From Myxococcus virescens (lineage in GTDB: Bacteria > Myxococcota > Myxococcia > Myxococcales > Myxococcaceae), in the NCBI RefSeq assembly GCF_900101905.1, contig NZ_FNAJ01000001.1, forward strand, positions 744,001 through 808,000: 64,000 nucleotides of DNA, given 5' to 3'. This document shows positions 29,174-36,846 of the stretch, one piece after another. Each line of letters opens with the position of its first letter. Position 1 is the stretch's first letter. Position numbers and translations under genes: made by a program. Under the pieces are notes generated by a model. That model did not search any database. It was not told the DNA's origin and saw only the letters and a list, made by a program, of their open reading frames with translations.

Positions 29174-30342
29174 GCGAAGCCTCCTACGACGTCGCCATCA
29201 TCGGAGGCGGCCCAGCGGGCGCGGCCATGGCCGTGGCCTTGCGAGACCTGGCGCCCTTCCTGTCCGTCGTGATGCTCGAGCGCACGGATTACGACACACA
29301 CCGCCCGGGCGAGACCTTGTCACCCGACCTCCGCATTCCCCTGTCCCGGCTCGGTGTCTGGAGCAGCTTCCTGCGCGATGGACACCTGGCCTCGCGCGGG
29401 ACGTCCTCGTGCTGGAGCCGCGCGGAGCCCCGCGTCCAGGACATGCGGATGTCGCCCTGGGGCTCCGCCTGGCACCTGGACCGGGCACGCTTCGATGAAC
29501 GGCTCAGCCTGGAGGCAGCCCGGCAAGGCGTCCGCGTCCTTCGCCTCACGACCCTGCTGGACGTCGAGTCCATCGCGAAGGAGGGCTATCGGCTGCACCT
29601 CTCCCAACGCAAGACAGGCGCGCTCACGCTGAGGGCGCGCTTCGTCGTGGATGCGACCGGATGGAAAGCCACCTTCGCCATGACCCAGGGCGCGCGGCGC
29701 CGCATCCGCGACCGCTGCTTCACCGTTCATGGCACGTTCCAGCTCCGGCCAGGGGAATCGTTCCCCACGGATGCCCTGGTGGAATCCTGTCCGGAAGGCT
29801 GGTGGCACTCCGCGCGACTGCCCTCGGACTGTGTCGCCGTCACCCTGGTGGGTGATGGAGATTCCTTGCACGGACTGCGCTGGGCGACGCCGGAACCGTG
29901 GACGGCCCTGCTCGAACAAGCCCCCGTCACCCAGGCGAGGCTGGCGGTCTGCGACTTCGCCGGAGAGCCTCTCGTCGCGGCGCCCGTGCTCGTCGGCGAA
30001 CTCGACCAGATGCACGGTGAGCGCTGGCTCGCCGTGGGCGATGCGGCCTGCACCCATGACCCGCTGTCCGCCCAGGGTATCTTCAGCGCGCTGGACTCCG
30101 CGCTCCTCGCCGCCGAAGCCCTGGAGCAATACCTGCGCGGTGAAGCGGATGCGCTCAGCGCCTACGAGCAAACGCTTCATCTGCGCTTCGACGACCACCT
30201 GCACAGGCGAAGCTGCACCTACCGCGAGGAGCAACGGTGGCCCGACGCGCCCTTCTGGAAGAACCGGCACACCGCCTTCCCCGCCCTGATGCCCGCCGCG
30301 GGGCAGCGCTCCGAGACAGCGCCCACCGGGCTCGCGCCATGA
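29170..30342 (+). CDS. FAD-dependent monooxygenase (LodB/tryptophan-halogenase superfamily)
   Basis: A 390-residue flavoprotein with an N-terminal Rossmann GGGPAG (residues 12-17), HRPGETLSPDLRIPLSRLG after it (the PGE block of the LodB, halogenase and geranylgeranyl-reductase group), and the second FAD signature WLAVGDAACTHDPLSAQGIFSAL. The halogenase WxWxIP box is missing; at that place there is GWWHSARLP, so chlorination is unlikely. LodB-type members modify a protein tryptophan in LodA-like oxidases, but no lodA is adjacent. The ATG has GGAGG 9 bases upstream and overlaps the stop of a candidate small ORF. The substrate is unknown. A double palindrome lies about 230 bases upstream. Confidence 0.75.
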   Translation: MSEASYDVAIIGGGPAGAAMAVALRDLAPFLSVVMLERTDYDTHRPGETLSPDLRIPLSRLGVWSSFLRDGHLASRGTSSCWSRAEPRVQDMRMSPWGSAWHLDRARFDERLSLEAARQGVRVLRLTTLLDVESIAKEGYRLHLSQRKTGALTLRARFVVDATGWKATFAMTQGARRRIRDRCFTVHGTFQLRPGESFPTDALVESCPEGWWHSARLPSDCVAVTLVGDGDSLHGLRWATPEPWTALLEQAPVTQARLAVCDFAGEPLVAAPVLVGELDQMHGERWLAVGDAACTHDPLSAQGIFSALDSALLAAEALEQYLRGEADALSAYEQTLHLRFDDHLHRRSCTYREEQRWPDAPFWKNRHTAFPALMPAAGQRSETAPTGLAP

Positions 30343-30359
30343 GGCACCGCGCTGCCCCG

Positions 30360-30385
30360 GCGCCTCTCAGAAAATCCAGAGGCGC
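30360..30385. terminator. Bidirectional hairpin between flavoenzyme and ABC ATPase genes
   Basis: An 8-bp stem (30360-30367 with 30378-30385) and a 10-base loop lie between two convergent genes and overlap the last codons of the minus-strand ABC gene. Because it includes coding bases, the assignment is moderate. Confidence 0.45.
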
Positions 30386-31422
30386 TCCTTGGGGAACGCG
30401 AGCGTGTAGGCCCCCGGGGCCAACGACTGGCGCGTCGAGGCGCGCAGTGTCTGCCCTGCGGCATGGAACTGGTGCTCCCAGCGCCCGCCCACGTAGATGG
30501 AGCTCACCAGCGCGGCCGGGAGCCGGTTCTCCCCGGGCCCGGATGCCAGTTGGAGCTCCTCCACGCGGATGACGCCGGTGGCCGTGTCGCCACCGGAGCC
30601 GTCCCCACGCAGCAGGCCCCACAATGACTGGCTTCCCACCTGGAGCCGCGCCTCGCCGTCGCGCCGCTCCACCACGCGGCCGGACAAGGTGTTGTTCACC
30701 CCCATGAAGTCGGCGGCGAACAGGCTCCGGGGCTCCGTGTAGAGCTGCTCCGGCGTCCCGTCCTGCACCATCCGCCCACCGTCCAGCAGCATGATGCGGT
30801 CGGCGATGGCCATGGCCTCCACCTGGTCATGGGTGACGAAGAGCGCGGTGAGCCCCAGCCGCTTGATGAGCGCGCGAATCCACACGCGCGCCTCCTCCCG
30901 CAGCTTCGCGTCCAGGTTGGACAAGGGCTCATCCAGGAGCACCAGCGGCGGCCCGTAGACGAGCGCCCGCGCCAGCGCCACCCGCTGCTGCTGCCCACCG
31001 GAGAGCTGGCTGGGGAACCGGTCGCCATACCCCTCCAGGCCCACACCCTGGAGCACCTCGCGCACGGCCCGCTCCACCTGCTCGCGGGGCTGCTTGCGCA
31101 GCCGCAGGCCGTAGGCCACGTTGTCGAACACCGTCTTGTGCGGCCACAGCGCGTAGGACTGGAACACCAGCCCCAGGTCACGCCGCTCTGGCGGCAGGTT
31201 CACCTTCGCAGCCGCGTCGAACACTGTGCGCTCGCCGATGTGGATGCGCCCTCGCACCGGCGTCTCCAGTCCGGCGACGGAGCGCAGCAGCGTGGACTTG
31301 CCGCTGCCGGAGCGGCCCAGCAGCGCCACCACTTCGCCATCTCGGAAATCGGCGGTGATGCCCTTCAGGATGTCATTCGCGCCGAGCCGGACGTGGAGGT
31401 CCTCGACGAACAACCGGGCCAT
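30367..31422 (-). CDS. ABC transporter ATP-binding protein (PotA/FbpC type, with C-terminal TOBE-like region)
   Basis: A 351-residue ATPase subunit with Walker [10 protein letters not shown] (about 36-44), the Q loop FQSYALWP, the signature LSGGQQQR (140-147), Walker [12 protein letters not shown], and a switch histidine ([10 protein letters not shown]). A C-terminal domain with [16 protein letters not shown] resembles the TOBE domain of spermidine or iron(III) import ATPases. The start at 31422 is preceded by AAGGAAG; the open frame 125 residues upstream is unlike the family. No permease or binding-protein genes are adjacent, so it is an orphan ATPase whose partners lie elsewhere and whose substrate cannot be stated. 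Confidence 0.88.
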   Translation of the reverse strand: MARLFVEDLHVRLGANDILKGITADFRDGEVVALLGRSGSGKSTLLRSVAGLETPVRGRIHIGERTVFDAAAKVNLPPERRDLGLVFQSYALWPHKTVFDNVAYGLRLRKQPREQVERAVREVLQGVGLEGYGDRFPSQLSGGQQQRVALARALVYGPPLVLLDEPLSNLDAKLREEARVWIRALIKRLGLTALFVTHDQVEAMAIADRIMLLDGGRMVQDGTPEQLYTEPRSLFAADFMGVNNTLSGRVVERRDGEARLQVGSQSLWGLLRGDGSGGDTATGVIRVEELQLASGPGENRLPAALVSSIYVGGRWEHQFHAAGQTLRASTRQSLAPGAYTLAFPKERLWIF

Positions 31423-31598
31423 GCGGTGACTTCCTTCCGGACAGGGAGCGCGTCCGGCCGGCATCGTGCGACAGCTCGCGGAAGGGGGCCAGCGCCAGCG
31501 CGCCCTGAACGGGTGCTCCAGCGCCTCCACCGGCAACCGAGACACTCGGAGACGGAGCGAGTCCAGCAGGAAGGGCGCGTCGCGGCGGCGCTCCCGCC

Positions 31599-32198
31599 TC
31601 AGTGGACGCGACGGGGACCGGCACCGGCCACGGGCGCCCGGCTGGCGACCTTCGACCAGGTGACGCGGAAGGTGGCCGCCGTGCCGTCGAAGGCGATGGG
31701 CTTCACCTCCACATGCCCCGCGCCCGCCGACCGCAGCGTCTCCGCCAGAAAGCCCGCCGCGAAGTCCGGCGTGTCCGCCGTGACGTCCTTCATCCACAGC
31801 GTGGCGCTGTCCTGCGTGGACTCCTCCACGCGGACCTCATTGAAGTTGTTGCCGGCGCGGACGTTGTACGGCACCCGCTCCAGCGTGCGCCGCGGCCCCA
31901 ACTGCGTGACGAGCGACAGGCTGGCCCGGCCCACCGACGTCTGCCGGAAGCCCTGGAGGAAGCGCGCGCCCAACGCGAAGCTGGCCTCGTGCGGTGGCAG
32001 GGTCGGGAAGACATCCTGCGCCGCCACGCGCAGGAAGGCGCGCCACTGCTCCAATGTGTACTGGGGGCGCAGCGGCTCCGACAGGTCGAGCCCCACCGCC
32101 TTCAAGCGCTGGCGTCCATCCCGGGTGAGATACGGCCCGAGCGCCCGCACGAAGAGCGCTTCCACGGACTGAGCGAAAATGAGCTTCTCTGACGCCAT
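31599..32198 (-). CDS. TIGR02265/DUF2378 family protein
   Basis: A 199-residue soluble protein of the Myxococcus-enriched DUF2378 family. The diagnostic N-terminus EKLIFAQSVEALFVRALG is followed by WRAFLRVAAQDVFP, GARFLQGFRQTSVGRA and a C-terminal alpha/beta portion. No biochemical activity is known for the family; it occurs in many copies per myxobacterial genome, near regulators and kinases. Here it lies 66 bases downstream of the hybrid histidine kinase on the same strand, so the two could be cotranscribed, and 176 bases before the ABC ATPase. Signal peptides and catalytic motifs are absent. Confidence 0.85.
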   Translation of the reverse strand: MASEKLIFAQSVEALFVRALGPYLTRDGRQRLKAVGLDLSEPLRPQYTLEQWRAFLRVAAQDVFPTLPPHEASFALGARFLQGFRQTSVGRASLSLVTQLGPRRTLERVPYNVRAGNNFNEVRVEESTQDSATLWMKDVTADTPDFAAGFLAETLRSAGAGHVEVKPIAFDGTAATFRVTWSKVASRAPVAGAGPRRVH

Positions 32199-32264
32199 GC
32201 ACGGAAGGTGGTAGCGGCAACCCCAAACGGGGAGTCGTGAGGTGCCCCAACCGTCAGCTACTCA

Positions 32265-33725
32265 TCAACGTGGCAGGCGAATGAGGAAGGTCGTGCCCTC
32301 CGTCGCACTGGAGGCCACCTGCGCGTCCCCGTCATGCGCCCGGACAATCTGCCGGGTGATGTAGAGCCCCAGGCCCAGGCCGCTGGGCGCGCCCGCGTCA
32401 CTGGCCGCGCGCCGGCCCCGTCGCCAGGCGCCGAAGACATGGGGCAGGTCCTCGGCGGGGATGGGCGTGCCACGGTTGTGGATGCGCAGCACCACCTCGC
32501 GCTCGGAGCCCTCGGCGCCCACCCACACGGTGCTCTCCGCCGGGCTGTACTTCAACGCGTTGGCCACCAGGTTGCCCACGGCCTGCTCCAGGCGGTCGGA
32601 GTCCCACTTCCCCAGGCCATCGCCCTTGGACTCCAGCTCCACCACCCGGCCAGGATGGCTGGCGCGCAGCTCGTCCACGGTGCGGCGCACCACCTCGAAC
32701 ACGTCGCACGGCGAGCGCACCACCGGAATGCCACCGCCCAGCCGCGAGCGCGCGAAGTCCAGCAGTTGGCGAATCATCCGGTCCATGCGCTCGGCGCTGG
32801 TGAGGATGCGCTCGGTGAGCATGCCCTGGCGCTCGTCCAGCCCACCCTTGCGCCGCAGCTGCTGCGCGGACATGGACAGCGCGTTGAGCGGGTTGCGCAG
32901 GTCATGCCCCAACATGCCGATGAACTGCTCGCGGAACTCCTCCGCGCTGCGCGACTCCGTGACGTCCCGCAGGGAGGACATCACCGCCAGCACCTCGCCG
33001 CCGGCCCCCAGCGCGGGCGACAGGACGTAGTCGAAGTACCGCGGGCCCCGGTCCGATCCCAAGACCATGGTGCCGCGCTGCACCTGCCCCGTGCGAAGGG
33101 CCACCCGCACCTGTTCGAGGTACGGCGTCAGCGCCCCATCCGCGGCCTGCAGCTCATCCAGTGTCCTGCCCGGTGCATGCACGGCGTGGCTGCCGCGTGA
33201 GGCATACAGGGACTGATTGGCCGACAGGACGCGCCCGGTCTCGTCGTAGAGCGCGATGGGGTCCGCCGCGCAGGAGATGGCCAACTCCAGGAGCTGGCGC
33301 TGGTGCACCACCTCGCGGGACAGCTCCTTCACCTCGCGCTCGGCCTGGCGCAGCCGGAGCAGCGCGTGGACCTGGGCCACCAGCTCCTCCGGGTCCACCG
33401 GCGCCACCAGGTAGCCGTCCGCGCCGCGCTCCAAGCCCTGCGCCCGATCGCCCGGCCCCACGGCCTGTGCGGACAGGTGGAGCACCAGGACACCCTGTGT
33501 GCGAGGCGTCTCCTTCAACCTCCGGCACACCTCCAGGCCGCTGATGTCCGGCAGCCGCACGTCCAGGATGACCAGGTCCGTGTCCTCGGTCACCAGGGCA
33601 AGCGCCTCCATCCCGGAGGCGGCGTCCACGACGCGGAAGCCCGCGAGCTCCAGCACGCGGGAGGTGACATAGCGGCTGGCCGCGTCGTCGTTGACGTTGA
33701 GGATGAGCGCGGAAGTGGGAGGCAT
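32265..33725 (-). CDS. Hybrid sensor kinase with N-terminal receiver (REC-PAS-HisKA-HATPase)
   Basis: A 486-residue cytoplasmic two-component protein. The receiver domain has its phosphoacceptor Asp55 (LVILDVRLPD) and acidic pocket (NVNDD, 11-15). The usual Lys of the KP motif is replaced, since the place reads GADGYLVAPVDP. A PAS-like domain covers about residues 145-255 (ISCAADPIALYDETG). HisKA has His274 in FIGMLGHDLRNPLN. HATPase N, G1 and G2 boxes follow (NLVANALKYSP; GLGLGLYITRQI). Missing lysine suggests the receiver may signal differently or be weakly active, as in several myxobacterial REC-PAS kinases. No transmembrane helices are present. A response-regulator partner is not adjacent. 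Confidence 0.9.
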   Translation of the reverse strand: MPPTSALILNVNDDAASRYVTSRVLELAGFRVVDAASGMEALALVTEDTDLVILDVRLPDISGLEVCRRLKETPRTQGVLVLHLSAQAVGPGDRAQGLERGADGYLVAPVDPEELVAQVHALLRLRQAEREVKELSREVVHQRQLLELAISCAADPIALYDETGRVLSANQSLYASRGSHAVHAPGRTLDELQAADGALTPYLEQVRVALRTGQVQRGTMVLGSDRGPRYFDYVLSPALGAGGEVLAVMSSLRDVTESRSAEEFREQFIGMLGHDLRNPLNALSMSAQQLRRKGGLDERQGMLTERILTSAERMDRMIRQLLDFARSRLGGGIPVVRSPCDVFEVVRRTVDELRASHPGRVVELESKGDGLGKWDSDRLEQAVGNLVANALKYSPAESTVWVGAEGSEREVVLRIHNRGTPIPAEDLPHVFGAWRRGRRAASDAGAPSGLGLGLYITRQIVRAHDGDAQVASSATEGTTFLIRLPR

Positions 33726-33896
33726 ACGGAGGTGTGTGGGCCAGGCTCTTTCGTAGCCGCGCCTCCGCCTGAACGCCAGATGTTACGGGCACCAACAGGC
33801 GCGCTGTCGGGGCGGGCAGACAAGCGCCTGTCCAGGAACCCAGCAAAAAGTTCATGGCCAGTGCCGAACGCGCCGTTTCGCGATAGGGAAGGCCGC

Positions 33897-34862
33897 ATGC
33901 GTCCTCCCTGTCGCCCTCTTCCCGCGGACGGCCGCTTCCTCCAGGCCGTGGGTCCCACTCCGCTCGTCCCCGTACGTCTCCACGAGGAGGGCCCCACCAT
34001 CTGGTGCAAGCTGGAGTTCCTCAACCCCAGCGGCTCCACCAAGGACCGCATCGCGCGCTACATGCTGGAGAAGGCGTGGCGCCAGGGGGAGCTCGTCCCC
34101 GGCGGCGAGGTCATCGAGGCGTCCAGCGGCTCCACGAGCATCGCCCTGGCGCTGGCTTGCGCCCAGATGGGCCTGCGCTTCACGGCGGTGATGCCGGAGG
34201 GAGTCACCGGGGAGCGCATCCTCACCATCCGCGCCTATGGGGGTGACGTGGTGCTGGTGCCGCGCGAAGCCGGCGTGCACGGCGCCATCGTGAAGGCGGA
34301 GGAGCTGGCGCGTGAGCGCAAGGCCTTCGCGCCGCGTCAGTTCGAGAACCTGGACAACGCCGAGGCCCACCGGGTGTGGACGGGCCAGGAGATTCTGTCG
34401 CAAATCCCGGGCGGGCTGGTGCACGGCGTGGTCAGCGGCGTAGGCACGGGCGGCACCGTGGTGGGCCTGTACCAGGCCTTCGCGGAAGCAGGCTGTCCGG
34501 TGACGGCCTTCGTGGCGCGCCCCATCGCCGGCCTGGGCTGCGACATCGAATGTTGCAGCTTCAGCCCCCGCGTCCCGGGCGTGGTGGATGGCATGTCCCG
34601 GCTGTACCGCGAGGCGGACATGCCGGGCCGCGTTGAAATCGACGTGTCGGACGACGTCGCCATGAGCACCGCCAGGGCGCTCATCCGCCGCGGCTTCCCG
34701 GTGGGGCCGTCGTCCGGCCTCAACTACGTCGCCGCGGTGGAAGCCGCGAAGCGACTGGGCCCGGGGGCGCAGGTGGTGACGGTGTTCCCCGACCGCATGG
34801 AGCGCTACTTCTCCACCGAGCTCATCCAGCCCAAGCCCGTGCCAACACGCGGCGCGGCATGA
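33897..34862 (+). CDS. Cysteine synthase / PLP-dependent beta-replacement enzyme
   Basis: A 321-residue fold-type II PLP enzyme of the CysK/CysM/cystathionine beta-synthase group. The Schiff-base lysine is K49 in NPSGSTKDRIARYM. The substrate loop SSGSTSIALALACAQMG follows, then the phosphate-binding VSGVGTGGTVVG and the late GPSSGLNYVAA. It would join sulfide or a related thiol to O-acetylserine or phosphoserine. The start at 33897 has AGGGAAGG upstream. The loop sequences differ slightly from classical CysK (SSGST for the usual TSGNT), so an alternative sulfur donor or substrate is possible. A hairpin follows it; the small exported protein and efflux genes downstream seem separate. Confidence 0.85.
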   Translation: MRPPCRPLPADGRFLQAVGPTPLVPVRLHEEGPTIWCKLEFLNPSGSTKDRIARYMLEKAWRQGELVPGGEVIEASSGSTSIALALACAQMGLRFTAVMPEGVTGERILTIRAYGGDVVLVPREAGVHGAIVKAEELARERKAFAPRQFENLDNAEAHRVWTGQEILSQIPGGLVHGVVSGVGTGGTVVGLYQAFAEAGCPVTAFVARPIAGLGCDIECCSFSPRVPGVVDGMSRLYREADMPGRVEIDVSDDVAMSTARALIRRGFPVGPSSGLNYVAAVEAAKRLGPGAQVVTVFPDRMERYFSTELIQPKPVPTRGAA

Positions 34863-34880
34863 GTTGAATGGGAATGGCGC

Positions 34881-34904
34881 GGCGCGTGCGGAGTTGCACG
34901 CGCC
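34881..34904 (+). terminator. Hairpin terminator after the cysteine synthase-like gene
   Basis: A 9-bp perfect stem (34881-34889 with 34896-34904) and a 6-base loop lie 19 bases after the stop and separate the enzyme gene from the metal-efflux operon. Confidence 0.6.
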
Positions 34905-34940
34905 GTCACGCCGCGCTATCTGCTGGGCAAGCCCACGCTC

Positions 34941-35348
34941 ATGCTCGTCCGAGTCCTGACATTGCTGGTGGTCCTGGGGCTGCCTCCCATCGCGGGGGCG
35001 GCCGAGGGGCTGTTCCATCTCTGCCAGGGCACGGTGAAGCTGGACCTGACGTGTGTCTGCCCCCAGTCGAAGCGGACGAAGGCCGCGCCCGACGCTCAGG
35101 AAGCGGGCATCCGTGGCAACCACCACGACTGCTGCGGCGAACTCGCCGTGCAGCTCCCGGCGCCAGAGCCCGTCACCGCGAGCGCACGCCATGCGTGGGC
35201 GCTGACGCCCCTGGCGGTGCTTCCCCAGGCTGTCCCCGTGGTGCCGCCAGCGCCCGAGGCCCTGCCCACGTCGTGGGTGCGCATCCGGGGCGTGCATCGC
35301 GCCACCGCGCCGCCGCTGTACCTGCAGCACTGCTCCTACCTCATTTGA
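34941..35348 (+). CDS. Small exported Cys/His-rich protein heading the first RND operon
   Basis: A 135-residue protein with a clear signal peptide (LTLLVVLGLPPIAGAAEG). The mature part carries CQGTVKLDLTCVCPQ and GNHHDCCGEL, that is six cysteines and several histidines before a Pro-rich tail. Such Cys/His clusters could bind soft metal ions in the periplasm, but no family was recognised. It is directly upstream of the TolC-like, adaptor and pump genes of a heavy-metal RND system; the gap to the next start is 127 bases. A second, unrelated-looking Cys-rich protein occupies the same place before the other RND operon, which suggests a shared role as sensor or chaperone. Confidence 0.7.
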   Translation: MLVRVLTLLVVLGLPPIAGAAEGLFHLCQGTVKLDLTCVCPQSKRTKAAPDAQEAGIRGNHHDCCGELAVQLPAPEPVTASARHAWALTPLAVLPQAVPVVPPAPEALPTSWVRIRGVHRATAPPLYLQHCSYLI

Positions 35349-35475
35349 GACGTCCGGCCCGCATGCGCTGAGGCCTGGCGGGTGGACGTGTGTCCACCGG
35401 CCGGATTCCGCCCGCCGCCGGTGACGTCCTTCTCCCGGCGACAGGCTCGTATCCCGTCATCTGGAGCAGGAAGTC

Positions 35476-36846
35476 ATGTCGTCCCATGGAACCTGGAGGC
35501 GGTCCGCCACGCGGGCCGTGCTCGCCACCGGCGTCGCTGTGTGGCTGGGCCCCGGCGCGGCCGGAGCCAATGAGCAGCGGTATCAATCCCAACTCGAAGC
35601 CATTGCCCGGCAGGCACCGGAGGCACAGGCATCCGAGCCCTTCACGAGCGCCACCGTGCTGGAGCGCGCGGAGCTGGTGCGGCAGGTGCTCGCGCGCAAC
35701 CCCTCACTGGAAGCAGCGCGTGAGGCGTGGCGCGCCAGTCTCGAACGCTACCCGCGTGAGACGGCGCTCGAAGACCCGATGCTGACCTATGAAGTCGCGC
35801 CGCTGAGCATCACGGGCAGCGTGCCCTTCGGACAGGTCGTGGGGCTGAGCCAACAGCTCCCCTTCCCCGGCAAGCGCGGCCTGCGAGGGGAGATGGCGCT
35901 GGCGGAAGCGCAGGCGATGCGCGAGGACCGCGAGGCCCTGCGTCTGCGCCTGGCCCTCACGGCCTCCACGCTCTTCGATGACTTGTTCGTCGTGGAGCGC
36001 TCGCTCGACGTCACGGCGGAGCACCTGCGGCTGCTCGGGCAGCTCAAGAAGAGCGCGGAGGCCCAATACGTCACCGGCCGCGCCTCGCAGCAGGATCCGC
36101 TCCAGGCGGAGGTGGAGCTGAGCGAGGTGCTGCGCGAACAGGTGATGTTCGAAGCCGAGCGCGAGCGGCTTCGCGCCCAGCTCAACGGCCTGCTGCACCG
36201 CGCCCCCCAGGCACCGCTGCCGCCACTGCCGGAAGCCATGCCCACGCATGCCGCGGAGTCCGTGCCCGCCGAACGGCTGCAAGACGAAGCGCTGCGCCTG
36301 CGCCCGGAGCTGGAGGGCCTGCGGGCCCGGCTCGGTGGTGGCGAGGCCGCCGTCCGGCTCGCGAAGCGCGACTACTACCCGGATGTCATGGTGATGGGTG
36401 AGTACAACTCCATGTGGATGGACACGCCCCACCAGTTCATGGCGGGCGTCACCCTCAACATCCCGCTCGACTTCGGCAAGCGGAAGGCCGCTGTGCGGGA
36501 GGCCGAATCCGGCCTGAAGCGCCTGCGCCGGGAGGAAGAGCAGCTCATCTCCGACATCCGCGTCGAGGTGGAGCAGGCGCGCTCGCGCGCCGAGGAGGCT
36601 CGGCGCGTGGTGGCGCTCTTCCAGGAGCGGCTCATCCCCGCGGCGAAGGACCAGGTGTCCGCCGCCCGCGCGGGCTTCGAGAGCGGCAAGAACAGCTTCC
36701 AGGTCCTCATCGAGGCGGAGCGCGGCCTGCGCCGCGTGGAGCTGCGTGAACAGACAGCCCTGGCGGACGTGCAGCGCCGCCGGGCGGAGTTGGACAAGGC
36801 CATGGGCCACACCCCGGGACTGCCCCGGAACGGAGAGACGCGATGA
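35476..36846 (+). CDS. TolC-family outer-membrane factor of a Cus-type efflux pump (CusC-like)
   Basis: A 456-residue outer-membrane channel subunit with a signal peptide and the two homologous helical-repeat halves of TolC-type proteins. It has long amphipathic coiled coils such as RREEEQLISDIRVEVEQARSRA and a closing AERGLRRVELREQT. It would dock on the adaptor encoded next and carry metal ions through the outer membrane. The start has AGGAAG 9 bases upstream. Its stop overlaps the start of the adaptor gene by four bases (ATGA), so the two are translationally coupled. Compared with CusC no lipobox is visible. Confidence 0.85.
   Translation: MSSHGTWRRSATRAVLATGVAVWLGPGAAGANEQRYQSQLEAIARQAPEAQASEPFTSATVLERAELVRQVLARNPSLEAAREAWRASLERYPRETALEDPMLTYEVAPLSITGSVPFGQVVGLSQQLPFPGKRGLRGEMALAEAQAMREDREALRLRLALTASTLFDDLFVVERSLDVTAEHLRLLGQLKKSAEAQYVTGRASQQDPLQAEVELSEVLREQVMFEAERERLRAQLNGLLHRAPQAPLPPLPEAMPTHAAESVPAERLQDEALRLRPELEGLRARLGGGEAAVRLAKRDYYPDVMVMGEYNSMWMDTPHQFMAGVTLNIPLDFGKRKAAVREAESGLKRLRREEEQLISDIRVEVEQARSRAEEARRVVALFQERLIPAAKDQVSAARAGFESGKNSFQVLIEAERGLRRVELREQTALADVQRRRAELDKAMGHTPGLPRNGETR

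Noticed and set aside
29170..30342. Calling the flavoenzyme a tryptophan halogenase
   Set aside because: The WxWxIP box needed for halogenases is absent and the corresponding sequence is GWWHSARLP.
33852..35330. Open frame antisense to the cysteine synthase-like gene and the small exported protein
   Set aside because: It has no signal or domain, and the plus-strand gene shows the full PLP-enzyme motifs.
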